Origin: Brotaphodocola sp003480315
GTDB taxonomy: Bacteria; Bacillota; Clostridia; Lachnospirales; Lachnospiraceae
Length of the DNA stretch: 64,000 bases
Reading direction: 5' to 3' (one strand)
NCBI RefSeq assembly: GCF_964246085.1
Contig: NZ_CAXTPD010000005.1
Shown: in pieces, positions 26,282 to 35,073 of the stretch
Position numbering within the stretch: position 1 is the stretch's first letter
How the letters are laid out: the number at the start of each line of letters is the position of its first letter
Notes under the pieces: generated by a model
Told to the model about the DNA's origin: nothing
What the model saw: the letters and a program-made list of their open reading frames with translations, nothing else
The model's database searches: none
Translations under genes and position numbers: made by a program

Positions 26282-26902
26282 ATGTTATGTGAGCGTTGTA
26301 AGATAAGAGAAGCAAATATTCAATATACAGAAATTGCCAATGGAGTGCGCACCGAGCACAATTACTGTGCTCAGTGCGCCAAAGAGATGGATTTTGGTCC
26401 CTATTCTGCCATTTTTGAGGGGGAATTTCCGTTAGGCAAGCTTTTGTCAGGGCTTTTAGGAGTGCCGGGGGAGGAAGCGGAGGAAGAAAAGACCGGTCAG
26501 ATCATCTGTCCGACCTGCGGCACCAGCTATGATGATTTTGTAAAAAACAGCCGGTTTGGCTGTGCGGACTGCTACAGCGTCTTTGATCTGCTGATCCACG
26601 ATAAGATCAGGCAGCTTCAGGGCAATGTGCGTCACACCGGAAAGCATCCGAAATTCCAGAAGATCAAGGCGGATCCATTCCATCTGACCTCCTGTGACCA
26701 GCCGGAGAAAGGTACCGCAGACATGACTCCCGCCAACCGGGAAGAACAGACTCTGAATACGGATGCGGCAGTGGAAAATGAAACACAGCTTCAGATCCGA
26801 AAGCTGGAGGCAAGACTCCGGGAGGCGGTGCGTGCGGAAGAATATGAGATCGCAGCTGATTGCCGTGACCAGATCCGTGCACTGAAGGAGGCGCAGTCAT
26901 GA
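26282..26902 (+). CDS. mcsA: McsA-like zinc protein, activator of the McsB/ClpC system
   Basis: 206 aa. Two zinc-binding CxxC pairs are seen at the N-terminus (LCERCKIRE and YCAQCAKEM) and two more in the middle (CPTCGTSYDDF and FGCADCYSVF). A C-terminal UVR motif (IRKLEARLREAVRAEEYEIAADCRDQI) resembles the ClpC/UvrB interaction helix. In Bacillus McsA binds and activates the McsB arginine kinase. Its stop overlaps the mcsB start (ATGA). Confidence 0.88.
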   Translation: MLCERCKIREANIQYTEIANGVRTEHNYCAQCAKEMDFGPYSAIFEGEFPLGKLLSGLLGVPGEEAEEEKTGQIICPTCGTSYDDFVKNSRFGCADCYSVFDLLIHDKIRQLQGNVRHTGKHPKFQKIKADPFHLTSCDQPEKGTADMTPANREEQTLNTDAAVENETQLQIRKLEARLREAVRAEEYEIAADCRDQIRALKEAQS

Positions 26903-27936
26903 TGAAATGGTTTGAGGAAGTAAACCGGACACGGCCCGCTGTGATCTGCAGCCGTGTGCGTCTTGTGCGGAATCTGGAACAATATGCCTTTCCATCCAGG
27001 CTGGATGGAAAAATGGCAGAAGAGATGATCGGACGCCTGGAGGATAGCCTGAAAGATCTCGGCAGTGCGGATGGCCGCCATTATGAGCAGGCAAGGCTGC
27101 AGGAACTGAGTGATCTGGACCGCAGAGCACTTCGGGAGCGCCGTGTATTTAACTCCACCATCGCTTCCGGAAAAGCACCTGCGGGGGTTATGGTATCAGA
27201 TGATGAACGCGTGGGCATTGTATTAAACGGAACAGATCACATCCGCATCCAGCTGTTTGCCTCCGGTCTGCATCTGGATGAGCTCTGGAGCCAGGCAGGG
27301 CTGATCGATGATTATCTGAATGAACGGTTTGATTATGCTTTTGATGATAAGTATGGTTACCTGACGTCATTCCCCACCAGTGTGGGAACCGGGCTCCGGG
27401 CATCGGTGGTACTGCACCTGCCTCTGTTATCCCAGAGTAAGCGCTTTAACGGCATGGTGACCGAGATGACGCGGTTTGGAGCTTCGGTGAAAGGCATGTA
27501 TGGGGAGGGTGATGAAAATTGCGGATCTCTGTATGAGGTCAGCAACCAGAAAACCCTGGGCATGACGGAAAAAGAAATCCTGGACATGGTGGCCAAGGTT
27601 GCACTGCAGCTGACCGCTCAGGAGGAGCAGATGCGAAAGCTTGCGCTGGATAAGAACCGGGTATCCAGAGAGGATGATGCCTTCCGTGCTTATGGCACAT
27701 TGAAATATGCCAGAAGGCTGACGATGAAGGAAGCCATGACGCTGCTCTCCCGGCTCATGGCCGGCTGCGCAGATGGGCTTTTGCGTATGGAGGAGCCCTG
27801 CGCGGTATACCGCCTGATGCTGGGGATCCAGCCGGCTAATCTTCAGAAGCTTTCTGCCAGACCTCTGGGAAGAGAAGAGCTGGAGATGGCACGGGCTGCT
27901 TATCTGCGGGCAGAGCTGCCGCAGCTTTTGGCTTAA
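26899..27936 (+). CDS. mcsB: McsB-family protein arginine kinase homologue with altered active site
   Basis: 345 aa phosphagen-kinase fold, the usual McsB length. Nucleotide-contact regions are recognisable (CSRVRLVRNL, GTGLRASVVLHLP, YGEG, SNQKTLG). Several key positions differ from the McsB pattern I know. The NEEDH motif carrying the acidic substrate residues reads NGTDH (residues 110-114), the CPTN cysteine position reads FPTS (Phe158), and the arginine in the VRGxYGEG motif is Lys (VKGMYGEG). It may be inactive or have changed specificity. It overlaps mcsA by 4 bases and precedes clpC. Confidence 0.82.
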   Translation: MMKWFEEVNRTRPAVICSRVRLVRNLEQYAFPSRLDGKMAEEMIGRLEDSLKDLGSADGRHYEQARLQELSDLDRRALRERRVFNSTIASGKAPAGVMVSDDERVGIVLNGTDHIRIQLFASGLHLDELWSQAGLIDDYLNERFDYAFDDKYGYLTSFPTSVGTGLRASVVLHLPLLSQSKRFNGMVTEMTRFGASVKGMYGEGDENCGSLYEVSNQKTLGMTEKEILDMVAKVALQLTAQEEQMRKLALDKNRVSREDDAFRAYGTLKYARRLTMKEAMTLLSRLMAGCADGLLRMEEPCAVYRLMLGIQPANLQKLSARPLGREELEMARAAYLRAELPQLLA

Positions 27937-27961
27937 GACAGATACAAGGAGGACCTGAATT

Positions 27962-30430
27962 TTGATAGACAGAAATCGTTTTACAGAACAGGCCTGGAAT
28001 GCCATCGCGCTGTCTACCCGGACAGCGAATGAGCTGGGCCATAATTATGTGGGAACCGAACATCTTCTTGTGGGACTGCTGCTGGAGGAAGAAGGAGTTG
28101 CGGCAAGAGTTCTCGATGCCAACGGTGTAACGGCAGATAAGGTTAAAGAGCTGATCAGTCAGCTCATCTTCCCCAACCAGAATGTGGGAACCATCGGAGA
28201 GACCGTATATACGCCCGGTGCTGTACGGGTATTGAACCAGAGCTATCGGGAGGCTGTGCGGTTCAAGGCGCCGCTCATCGGAACGGAGCACCTGCTGATC
28301 GCCATGATCCGGGAAAGCGACTGCGCAGCAGTCCGGCTGTTGAATACCTTGAATGTAAGCCTTCAGAAACTGTACGTAGATCTGCGCGGTGCCATGGGCG
28401 AGGACGGAGCAGATGCGCGGGAGGAGCTGCAGTCCTCCGGATCCGGATCAGATGGCAGTGCGGCGACTCCGACCTTAAACAGCTTCAGCCGTGATCTGAC
28501 GAAGCTTGCCCGGGAGGGAAAGCTGGATCCGGTGATCGGCCGGGAAAGTGAGATCCAGCGTGTTGTCCAGATCCTGAGCAGAAGAACGAAGAATAACCCT
28601 TGCCTGATCGGTGAGCCGGGTGTCGGTAAAACCGCAGTTGTGGAGGGTCTCGCCCAGATGATCGCAGGCGGCAATGTGCCGGAAACCATTGCAGATAAAC
28701 GCGTGATGACGCTGGATCTGTCCGGCATGGTAGCCGGATCCAAATACCGCGGTGAATTTGAGGAGCGCATCAAGAAGGTGATTTCCGAAGTAACCGAAGA
28801 CGGCAATGTGCTTTTGTTCCTGGATGAGATCCATACCATCATCGGAGCAGGCGGTGCGGAGGGAGCCATTGATGCCTCCAATATCTTAAAGCCTTCTCTG
28901 GCCCGTGGAGAGATCCAGCTGATCGGTGCCACGACACGGGAGGAATACCGCAAGTATATTGAGAAGGATGCAGCACTGGAACGCCGTTTTCAGCCGGTTG
29001 TGGTAGAGGAGCCGACAGAGGAGCAGTCCATCGCCATTTTAAAGGGACTGCGTCCAAAATATGAGGAACATCATAAGGTAACTATTACGGATGATGCAGT
29101 TGTGGCTGCGGTTCGTCTTTCTGCCCGCTACATCAATGACCGCTTTCTTCCGGATAAGGCCATTGATCTGATCGATGAGGCATCCTCTAAGATCCGCCTG
29201 ACCACATATGTGGAGCCTGCGGAGATCAAGAGCCTGACAGAGGACATTGACAGGATGGAGCTCCAGAAGGAACAGGCTATTAAAAATGAGGCATATGAGA
29301 AAGCCGGTGATATCAAGAAGCGCCAGCAGAAGAAGCGTGAAAAGATTGAAAAACTCCGTGAAAAATGGCAAAAGGAAAAAACATCCAGAAAGCTGATCGT
29401 CGGAGAAGGCGAGATTGCGGATGTGGTTTCCGGCTGGACCAAAATCCCGGTGAGAAAGCTAGCAGAGGAGGAATCAGAGCGTCTGCGCAGGCTGGAGTCC
29501 ATTCTGCACGAGCGCGTAGTGGGTCAGGAAGAGGCTGTGACCGCCGTGGCAAAGGCTATCCGCAGAGGCCGTGTGGGCTTAAAAGATCCGAAGCGTCCGA
29601 TTGGTTCCTTCTTATTCCTGGGACCAACCGGTGTTGGAAAGACCGAGCTCTGCAAGGCACTTGCGGAAGCTATGTTCGGTACAGAAAATGCCCTGATCCG
29701 CGTTGATATGTCGGAGTACATGGAGAAGCACAGTGTCTCCAAGATGATCGGCTCACCGCCAGGATATGTAGGCTATGAGGAGGGAGGCCAGCTCAGTGAG
29801 AAGGTCCGCCGGAACCCGTATTCCGTGATCCTCTTCGATGAGATCGAGAAGGCACACCCGGATGTATTCAATATTCTGCTGCAGGTACTCGATGATGGTC
29901 ACATCACGGATGCCCAGGGCCGCAAGATTGATTTTAAGAATACTGTGCTCATCATGACCTCTAATGCAGGCGCGGAGAACATTATTTCACCGAAACGCCT
30001 GGGCTTTGCCTCCAATGATGACGCGAAAGAGCGCTACCGCTTCATGAAGGAGCGTGTCATGGAAGAGGTGAAGCGGATGTTCAAACCGGAGTTTTTAAAC
30101 CGTATTGATGAGATCATCGTATTCCACCAGCTCTCTCAGGATCATATGAAAGAGATTGTGGATATCATGCTGAAGAGTATCTGCAGACGGACTCTGACCC
30201 AGATGAACCTAAAGCTCACGGTAGATGACTCGGCAAAGGCCTTTCTTGTGGAAAAGGGCTATGATGAGAAGTACGGTGCCCGTCCGCTGCGCCGCGCGAT
30301 CCAGAATCTGTTGGAGGATAAGCTCGCTGAGGCTGTGCTGGACGGTAAAATTAAAGCAGGTGATGAAGTAACTGTTACCAAAGGAGAAGACAGCCTGAAA
30401 TTTTTATCGGCAGAAGTGATAAAAAACTAG
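27962..30430 (+). CDS. clpC: ClpC AAA+ unfoldase
   Basis: 822 aa Hsp100 ATPase that feeds proteins to ClpP. The N domain (1-145) has two repeats, each with GTEHLL; these Glu residues match the phosphoarginine-binding glutamates of Bacillus ClpC. AAA-1 has Walker A GEPGVGKTA (about residue 216). A UVR-containing middle domain follows, then AAA-2 with GPTGVGKTE (about 553). The start codon is TTG at 27962, chosen because AAGGAGGA lies 9 bases upstream and the family N-terminus begins there. Last gene of the operon. Confidence 0.93.
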   Translation: MIDRNRFTEQAWNAIALSTRTANELGHNYVGTEHLLVGLLLEEEGVAARVLDANGVTADKVKELISQLIFPNQNVGTIGETVYTPGAVRVLNQSYREAVRFKAPLIGTEHLLIAMIRESDCAAVRLLNTLNVSLQKLYVDLRGAMGEDGADAREELQSSGSGSDGSAATPTLNSFSRDLTKLAREGKLDPVIGRESEIQRVVQILSRRTKNNPCLIGEPGVGKTAVVEGLAQMIAGGNVPETIADKRVMTLDLSGMVAGSKYRGEFEERIKKVISEVTEDGNVLLFLDEIHTIIGAGGAEGAIDASNILKPSLARGEIQLIGATTREEYRKYIEKDAALERRFQPVVVEEPTEEQSIAILKGLRPKYEEHHKVTITDDAVVAAVRLSARYINDRFLPDKAIDLIDEASSKIRLTTYVEPAEIKSLTEDIDRMELQKEQAIKNEAYEKAGDIKKRQQKKREKIEKLREKWQKEKTSRKLIVGEGEIADVVSGWTKIPVRKLAEEESERLRRLESILHERVVGQEEAVTAVAKAIRRGRVGLKDPKRPIGSFLFLGPTGVGKTELCKALAEAMFGTENALIRVDMSEYMEKHSVSKMIGSPPGYVGYEEGGQLSEKVRRNPYSVILFDEIEKAHPDVFNILLQVLDDGHITDAQGRKIDFKNTVLIMTSNAGAENIISPKRLGFASNDDAKERYRFMKERVMEEVKRMFKPEFLNRIDEIIVFHQLSQDHMKEIVDIMLKSICRRTLTQMNLKLTVDDSAKAFLVEKGYDEKYGARPLRRAIQNLLEDKLAEAVLDGKIKAGDEVTVTKGEDSLKFLSAEVIKN

Positions 30431-30493
30431 ATTAATTTTGTCGGTTGTTGTATAATCCTATGAGAAATATGAAAATACCAGGAGGGCAAACAC

Positions 30494-30907
30494 ATGCCAG
30501 TAATCGAATCTTTAATCCGCTCCGAGGCTGATGGAACCATCAGCTTTGGCAATTACAAATTAGACACCAAGAGCAAGCTTGATAATTTTGAACATGCGGG
30601 AGATTTATATAAGATCAAAACCTTCTATGAGATTACCAAATTAGAGCGCAACGGTTCTTTCGTTTATGAATCTGTACCGGGAACAGCGGTGGAGCATTTC
30701 TCTGCAAAGCATGATGGCGTAGAGTTTACCGTATCCGGCGACAAAGATGCCCAGATCACCATTCAGCTCGAGGATGATACAGAATACGAGGTTTATGTTG
30801 ACGGTGTTGCGGTAGGCGGCATGAAGACCAACATGAGCGGCAAGCTGGTAGTCAGTGTAGAGTTAAGCGAGGGTGTCACCTGTCTGGTCAAGGTGGTAAA
30901 ACGCTAG
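30494..30907 (+). CDS. Conserved small protein of unknown function
   Basis: 137 aa, acidic, no signal peptide or membrane helix. It begins MPVIESLIRSEADGTISFGNY and ends in a beta-rich Ig-like segment (YEVYVDGVAVGGMKTNMSGKLVVSVEL). I recall similar Lachnospiraceae proteins carrying a doubtful endosialidase label; no catalytic motif is visible and I do not support that name. A TATAAT at 30451-30456 suggests its own promoter, although no good -35 was found. A CAGGAGG ribosome site precedes the ATG. Confidence 0.7.
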   Translation: MPVIESLIRSEADGTISFGNYKLDTKSKLDNFEHAGDLYKIKTFYEITKLERNGSFVYESVPGTAVEHFSAKHDGVEFTVSGDKDAQITIQLEDDTEYEVYVDGVAVGGMKTNMSGKLVVSVELSEGVTCLVKVVKR

Positions 30908-30937
30908 ACATCCTCTGTCAGGAAGGGCATACATAGC

Positions 30938-32305
30938 ATGGCAAAAGCAAAGACAACCGTATTTTTCTGCAAGGAATGCGGTTTTGAATCCAGCAAATGG
31001 CTTGGACAGTGTCCGGCATGTAAAGAGTGGAACACACTGGTGGAGGAACCGGTGGCAAAGAAAGCTCCGGCCGGCCGCACAGGCGGTATTTCCCAGCGTG
31101 TACCGGCAAAGCCTGTAAAGCTGGAGGAGGTGTCCATAGAAGAACAGGACCGGATCACAACGGGATATCCGGAACTGGATCGTGTACTGGGGAGCGGCAT
31201 AGTAGCCGGCTCCCTGGTTTTAGTTGGGGGTGATCCCGGTATCGGAAAGTCGACCCTGCTGCTTCAGATGTGCCGGAATCTGGCCAGGGATGGACACCGG
31301 GTGCTTTATATTTCCGGTGAGGAATCCTTAAAACAGATCAAGATGCGGGCCAGCCGAATCGGAACCGTAAGCGGAGAACTTCTGTTTTTATGCGAAACAA
31401 ATCTGGATACGATCGAGGAGGCCATCCGCGAGACAAAACCGGAGATTGTCATCATCGATTCCATCCAGACCATGTTCCGGGAGGATGTGGCATCCGCACC
31501 GGGCAGCGTGAGCCAGGTACGGGAATCCACCAGTGTGCTGATGCAGATTGCCAAGGGCCTGGGGATTTCTGTGTTCATTGTCGGACATGTGACCAAAGAG
31601 GGTGTGGTAGCCGGGCCCCGGGTGTTGGAGCATATGGTAGACACAGTTCTCTATTTTGAGGGTGAACGCAATGCCTCTTACCGCATTCTGAGGGGAGTAA
31701 AGAACCGCTTTGGCTCCACCAATGAGATTGGCGTGTTTGAGATGCAGGAGAATGGACTGGAGGAGGTAGAAAATCCATCGGAGTATCTGTTAAGCGGACG
31801 TCCGGAGGATGCTTCCGGTGCTGTGGCAGCATGCTCTTTAGAGGGAAGCAGACCAATCCTCCTGGAAGTGCAGGCGCTTGTGACCCAGACAAACTTTGGC
31901 ATGCCAAGGCGTACCGCAGCAGGGACGGATTTCAACCGCGTGAACCTGCTGATCGCTGTGCTGGAAAAGCGCTGCAGATATGAGATGTCCCGCTACGATG
32001 CTTACGTGAATATCGCAGGCGGCATGCGGATGAACGAACCGGCGCTCGACCTTGCCATCATTATGGCTCTGGTATCCAGCATGAAGGATAAGCCTGTGAA
32101 TCCAAAGTGCATGATCTTCGGCGAGGTGGGACTGGCCGGCGAGGTGCGTGCCGTCTCCCAGGCGGAGCAGCGGGTACATGAGGCCATCAAGCTGGGCTTT
32201 GAGTCCTGTATCCTGCCGCAGGTATCTCTGGATAAGATGAAGAACACAGATAAGATCACACTGTACGGTGTGAACAATGTAAGGGAAGCAATTCGGCTGA
32301 TTTGA
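30938..32305 (+). CDS. radA: DNA repair protein RadA
   Basis: 455 aa RecA-like branch-migration ATPase. It has an N-terminal zinc finger (CKECGFESSKWLGQCPAC), Walker A GGDPGIGKST, the RadA-specific KNRFG motif (GVKNRFGSTNEIG) and a C-terminal Lon-protease-like domain (DLAIIMALVSS, GEVGLAGEVRAVSQ). It processes recombination intermediates. An AGGAAGG ribosome site lies upstream. Confidence 0.95.
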   Translation: MAKAKTTVFFCKECGFESSKWLGQCPACKEWNTLVEEPVAKKAPAGRTGGISQRVPAKPVKLEEVSIEEQDRITTGYPELDRVLGSGIVAGSLVLVGGDPGIGKSTLLLQMCRNLARDGHRVLYISGEESLKQIKMRASRIGTVSGELLFLCETNLDTIEEAIRETKPEIVIIDSIQTMFREDVASAPGSVSQVRESTSVLMQIAKGLGISVFIVGHVTKEGVVAGPRVLEHMVDTVLYFEGERNASYRILRGVKNRFGSTNEIGVFEMQENGLEEVENPSEYLLSGRPEDASGAVAACSLEGSRPILLEVQALVTQTNFGMPRRTAAGTDFNRVNLLIAVLEKRCRYEMSRYDAYVNIAGGMRMNEPALDLAIIMALVSSMKDKPVNPKCMIFGEVGLAGEVRAVSQAEQRVHEAIKLGFESCILPQVSLDKMKNTDKITLYGVNNVREAIRLI

Positions 32306-32310
32306 TGAAA

Positions 32311-32345
32311 AAGCAGGAAAACGGCCCGGGGCTGGTTTCCTGCTT
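32311..32345 (+). repeat. Inverted repeat after radA
   Basis: AAGCAGGAAA and TTTCCTGCTT form a perfect 10-bp stem directly after the radA stop. No T-tract follows on the plus strand, so termination efficiency is uncertain. Confidence 0.55.
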
Positions 32346-32399
32346 AAAACACTGCTTTCGCATAAAAAATATATTTTTTTCAAAAAATTAAAAAAATTG

Positions 32400-32431
32400 T
32401 TGACAGTGCGAATAATCCATGTTATTATAAT
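32400..32431 (+). promoter_or_regulatory. Promoter of tRNA-Trp
   Basis: TTGACA at 32400-32405 and a -10 of TATTAT at 32423-32428 (17-bp spacer), continuing as TATAAT to 32431. It lies 48 bases upstream of the tRNA. Confidence 0.7.
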
Positions 32432-32478
32432 GGAGCGTTGAGGAAAACGAAAGAAACAAAAGCTCAACAAAACCGCAT

Positions 32479-32549
32479 AGGGGATTAGTTCAATGGTAGA
32501 GCACCGGTCTCCAAAACCGTCGATGGGGGTTCGAGCCCCTCATCCCCTG
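32479..32549 (+). tRNA. tRNA-Trp (CCA)
   Basis: Cloverleaf with acceptor stem AGGGGAT/ATCCCCT and discriminator G. The anticodon loop is CTCCAAA with anticodon CCA, and the T arm is GGGGGTTCGAGCCCC. The 3' CCA is not encoded. 71 nt. Confidence 0.95.
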
Positions 32550-32557
32550 CTAAAGAA

Positions 32558-32595
32558 GAGCGATAAGGTCGAAAGGTCTTATCGCTCATTTTGTT
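32558..32595 (+). terminator. Terminator after tRNA-Trp
   Basis: GAGCGATAAG pairs perfectly with CTTATCGCTC around a loop containing GAAA, followed by ATTTTGTT. Confidence 0.8.
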
Positions 32596-32636
32596 ATGCG
32601 CAGAGATCCATTCCACAAAATACAGGAGGAATTTTC

Positions 32637-34994
32637 ATGGACGCTGATCGAGGAATCATCCGCATTTCCGTGCGAAACCTTGTGGAGTTTGTCATGCGGA
32701 GCGGAGATATAGACAACCGCAGAACCTCCGCGGCGGAGAAGGATGCCATGCAGGCGGGCAGCCGCATGCACCGGAAAATCCAGAAACGTCAGGGCGCGGA
32801 TTACCACGCTGAGGTGCCGATGAAGCATACGGTGGAGCAGGAAGATTACCGGATCCTGGTAGAAGGCCGGGCAGACGGTGTCATTGAGGCAGTTTCCGGA
32901 GTTACGATCGATGAGATCAAGTGTGTCTATCTGGATATTCATCAGCTGGAAGAGCCGCTTACGCTGCATCTGGCGCAGGCACTGTGCTATGCGTATATGT
33001 ACTGTGCGGATCACGAAAATATAAATTCCATTACCATCCAGATCACCTACTGCAATCTCGAAACGGAGGAGATCCGCCGCCTGAAGCAGGATAAGACGCG
33101 GGAAGAACTTGAGGAATGGTTTCAGGGACTGATCCATGAATATGTGAAGTGGGCTAAATATCTGTATCATCATACCCTTCGACGGAATGAATCTCTGCGG
33201 GAACTTCAGTTTCCGTATGAGTACCGGACCGGACAGAAAGAGCTTGCCGTGTCTGTGTATCGGGCACTGGCCCGCAGGCGCAATCTGTTTATTCAGGCGC
33301 CGACCGGAATCGGAAAGACCCTTTCCGTGGTTTACCCATCCTTAAAATCCATGGGCAATGGGACCGGAGAGAAGCTGTTTTACCTGACGGCGAAGACCAT
33401 TACCGGAAGCGTGGCAGAAAACTGCTTTTCTCTGCTTCGCGGGCAGGGCATGCTGTTTACCACCGTGACTGTCACAGCGAAAGAAAAACTCTGCCCCATG
33501 GAAAAGACCGAATGCAACCCGGATGCCTGTCCCTGCGCAAAGGGGCATTTTGACCGGGTGAATGATGCTGTGTTTGATATCATCCATGAACAGCAGGGCA
33601 TTACCCGGGAGATTCTTCTTCAATATGCGGACCGGTATCAGGTCTGCCCCTTTGAATTCTGTCTGGACATCAGCAGCTGGGCAGACGGCATTATCTGTGA
33701 TTATAACTATGTATTTGATCCGAATGCCAGACTGAAACGCTATTTTGCGGAGGGAAATCAGGGGGACTATCTGTTTCTGGTGGATGAAGCGCACAATCTG
33801 GTCAGCCGGGCACGGGAAATGTTCAGCGCCTGTCTGGTAAAGGAGGATATCCTGCTGGTGAAAAAGCTGATCAGAGGGCGTTCCGGAAAGCTTGTGCGGG
33901 AATTGGAACGCTGCAACCGCAATCTGCTGGAGCTGAAGCGGGAATCAGCCAGATACCGGGTGCTGCCGGACGTAAATCTGCTGGCATCGAATCTTCTGGG
34001 AGTCATGGGAGAGCTTGAAGTGTTTCTGGAGGAAGAAAAAGAATTTCCGGAACGGGAACTGGTTCTGCAGTTTTATTTTGACCTGCGGCATTTTCTGAAC
34101 ATGCATGATGGCCTGGATGATCATTACCGGATCTATACGGAGCTGGGGGAGGATGGAAATTTCCGCCTGTATCTGTTCTGTATTGATCCGTCCCGGTGCT
34201 TAAACGCCTGTCTGGAAAAGGGTATTGCGGGAATCTTTTTTTCCGCGACCATGATTCCGGTCATCTATTATAAGAAGTTGCTCAGCGGCAATCCGGAGGA
34301 TTTTGCGGTTTATGCAAATTCTCCGTTTGACGGGAAGAACCGGTTGATTCTGGTAGCAAAGGATGTCAGCAGCCGTTACAGCCGCAGAAACCGAACAGAA
34401 TTTGGCAAGGTGGCCGATTATATTACGGAGCTGGCCCACAGCCATGTGGGAAATTATATGGTGTTTTTTCCGTCCTATCGTTACATGGAGGCAGTGGAAC
34501 AGCTTCTGGATGAGCGCTATGACGGAAGCTTTCGCTGGCAGATGCAGACGAGCCGCATGACGGAGAAGGAGCGGGAGGAATTTCTGGAGCTGTTTGAAGA
34601 AAAGCGGGAACAATCCTTTGTCGGACTTTGTGTGCTTGGCGGGATATTTTCAGAGGGAATTGATCTGAAGGCGGAACGACTGGAAGGAGCGATCATTGTG
34701 GGAACCGGCTTGCCAATGGTATGCAGTGAACAGGAAATCCTGATGCAGTATTTTACGGAACAGGGAGAGAATGGATACGATTATGCCTATCAGTATCCGG
34801 GCATGAATAAGGTGCTGCAGGCAGCAGGACGGGTCATCCGCACGGCTGAGGACCGGGGCGTGATTTTGCTTTTAGATGACCGCTTTTTGCGGCAGGAGCT
34901 CCAGGAACTGTTCCCGCGGGAATGGACCGAATATGGTCTGGTGACCCGGGAAACGGCAGGAGGGTGGCTGAAACATTTTTGGGAGAAACGATAG
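32637..34994 (+). CDS. PD-(D/E)XK nuclease fused to XPD/DinG-type Fe-S DNA helicase
   Basis: 785 aa. The N-terminal part (about 1-190) resembles a RecB/Cas4-like nuclease: VEGRADGV, then TIDEIKCV (ExK) and HLAQALCYAYMY (QxxxY). The helicase has Walker A APTGIGKT (about residue 223) and a DEAH box (LVDEAHNLV). Four cysteines between them (CPMEKTEC, CPC and CPFEF region) are positioned for the XPD-type 4Fe-4S cluster. The last motif reads QAAGRVIRT. It would act in DNA repair or end processing. The ATG at 32637 follows AGGAGGA; upstream in-frame sequence runs through the tRNA. Confidence 0.87.
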   Translation: MDADRGIIRISVRNLVEFVMRSGDIDNRRTSAAEKDAMQAGSRMHRKIQKRQGADYHAEVPMKHTVEQEDYRILVEGRADGVIEAVSGVTIDEIKCVYLDIHQLEEPLTLHLAQALCYAYMYCADHENINSITIQITYCNLETEEIRRLKQDKTREELEEWFQGLIHEYVKWAKYLYHHTLRRNESLRELQFPYEYRTGQKELAVSVYRALARRRNLFIQAPTGIGKTLSVVYPSLKSMGNGTGEKLFYLTAKTITGSVAENCFSLLRGQGMLFTTVTVTAKEKLCPMEKTECNPDACPCAKGHFDRVNDAVFDIIHEQQGITREILLQYADRYQVCPFEFCLDISSWADGIICDYNYVFDPNARLKRYFAEGNQGDYLFLVDEAHNLVSRAREMFSACLVKEDILLVKKLIRGRSGKLVRELERCNRNLLELKRESARYRVLPDVNLLASNLLGVMGELEVFLEEEKEFPERELVLQFYFDLRHFLNMHDGLDDHYRIYTELGEDGNFRLYLFCIDPSRCLNACLEKGIAGIFFSATMIPVIYYKKLLSGNPEDFAVYANSPFDGKNRLILVAKDVSSRYSRRNRTEFGKVADYITELAHSHVGNYMVFFPSYRYMEAVEQLLDERYDGSFRWQMQTSRMTEKEREEFLELFEEKREQSFVGLCVLGGIFSEGIDLKAERLEGAIIVGTGLPMVCSEQEILMQYFTEQGENGYDYAYQYPGMNKVLQAAGRVIRTAEDRGVILLLDDRFLRQELQELFPREWTEYGLVTRETAGGWLKHFWEKR

Positions 34995-35041
34995 CCTGGA
35001 CAAAAATCCTGGTTTAGGAATGGGGCAAAGAAAGCCCGGCA

Positions 35042-35073
35042 TGAAAAATGGAGATGCGCTACAGCATCTCCAT
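35042..35073 (-). terminator. Terminator of the lysR gene
   Basis: ATGGAGATGC and GCATCTCCAT form a perfect 10-bp stem overlapping the last codons of the minus-strand gene, followed on that strand by a T run (CATTTTTCAT). Confidence 0.8.

Noticed and set aside
30494..30907. Endosialidase annotation for the 137-aa protein
   Set aside because: No sialidase motifs and far too short; the name is not supported by the sequence.
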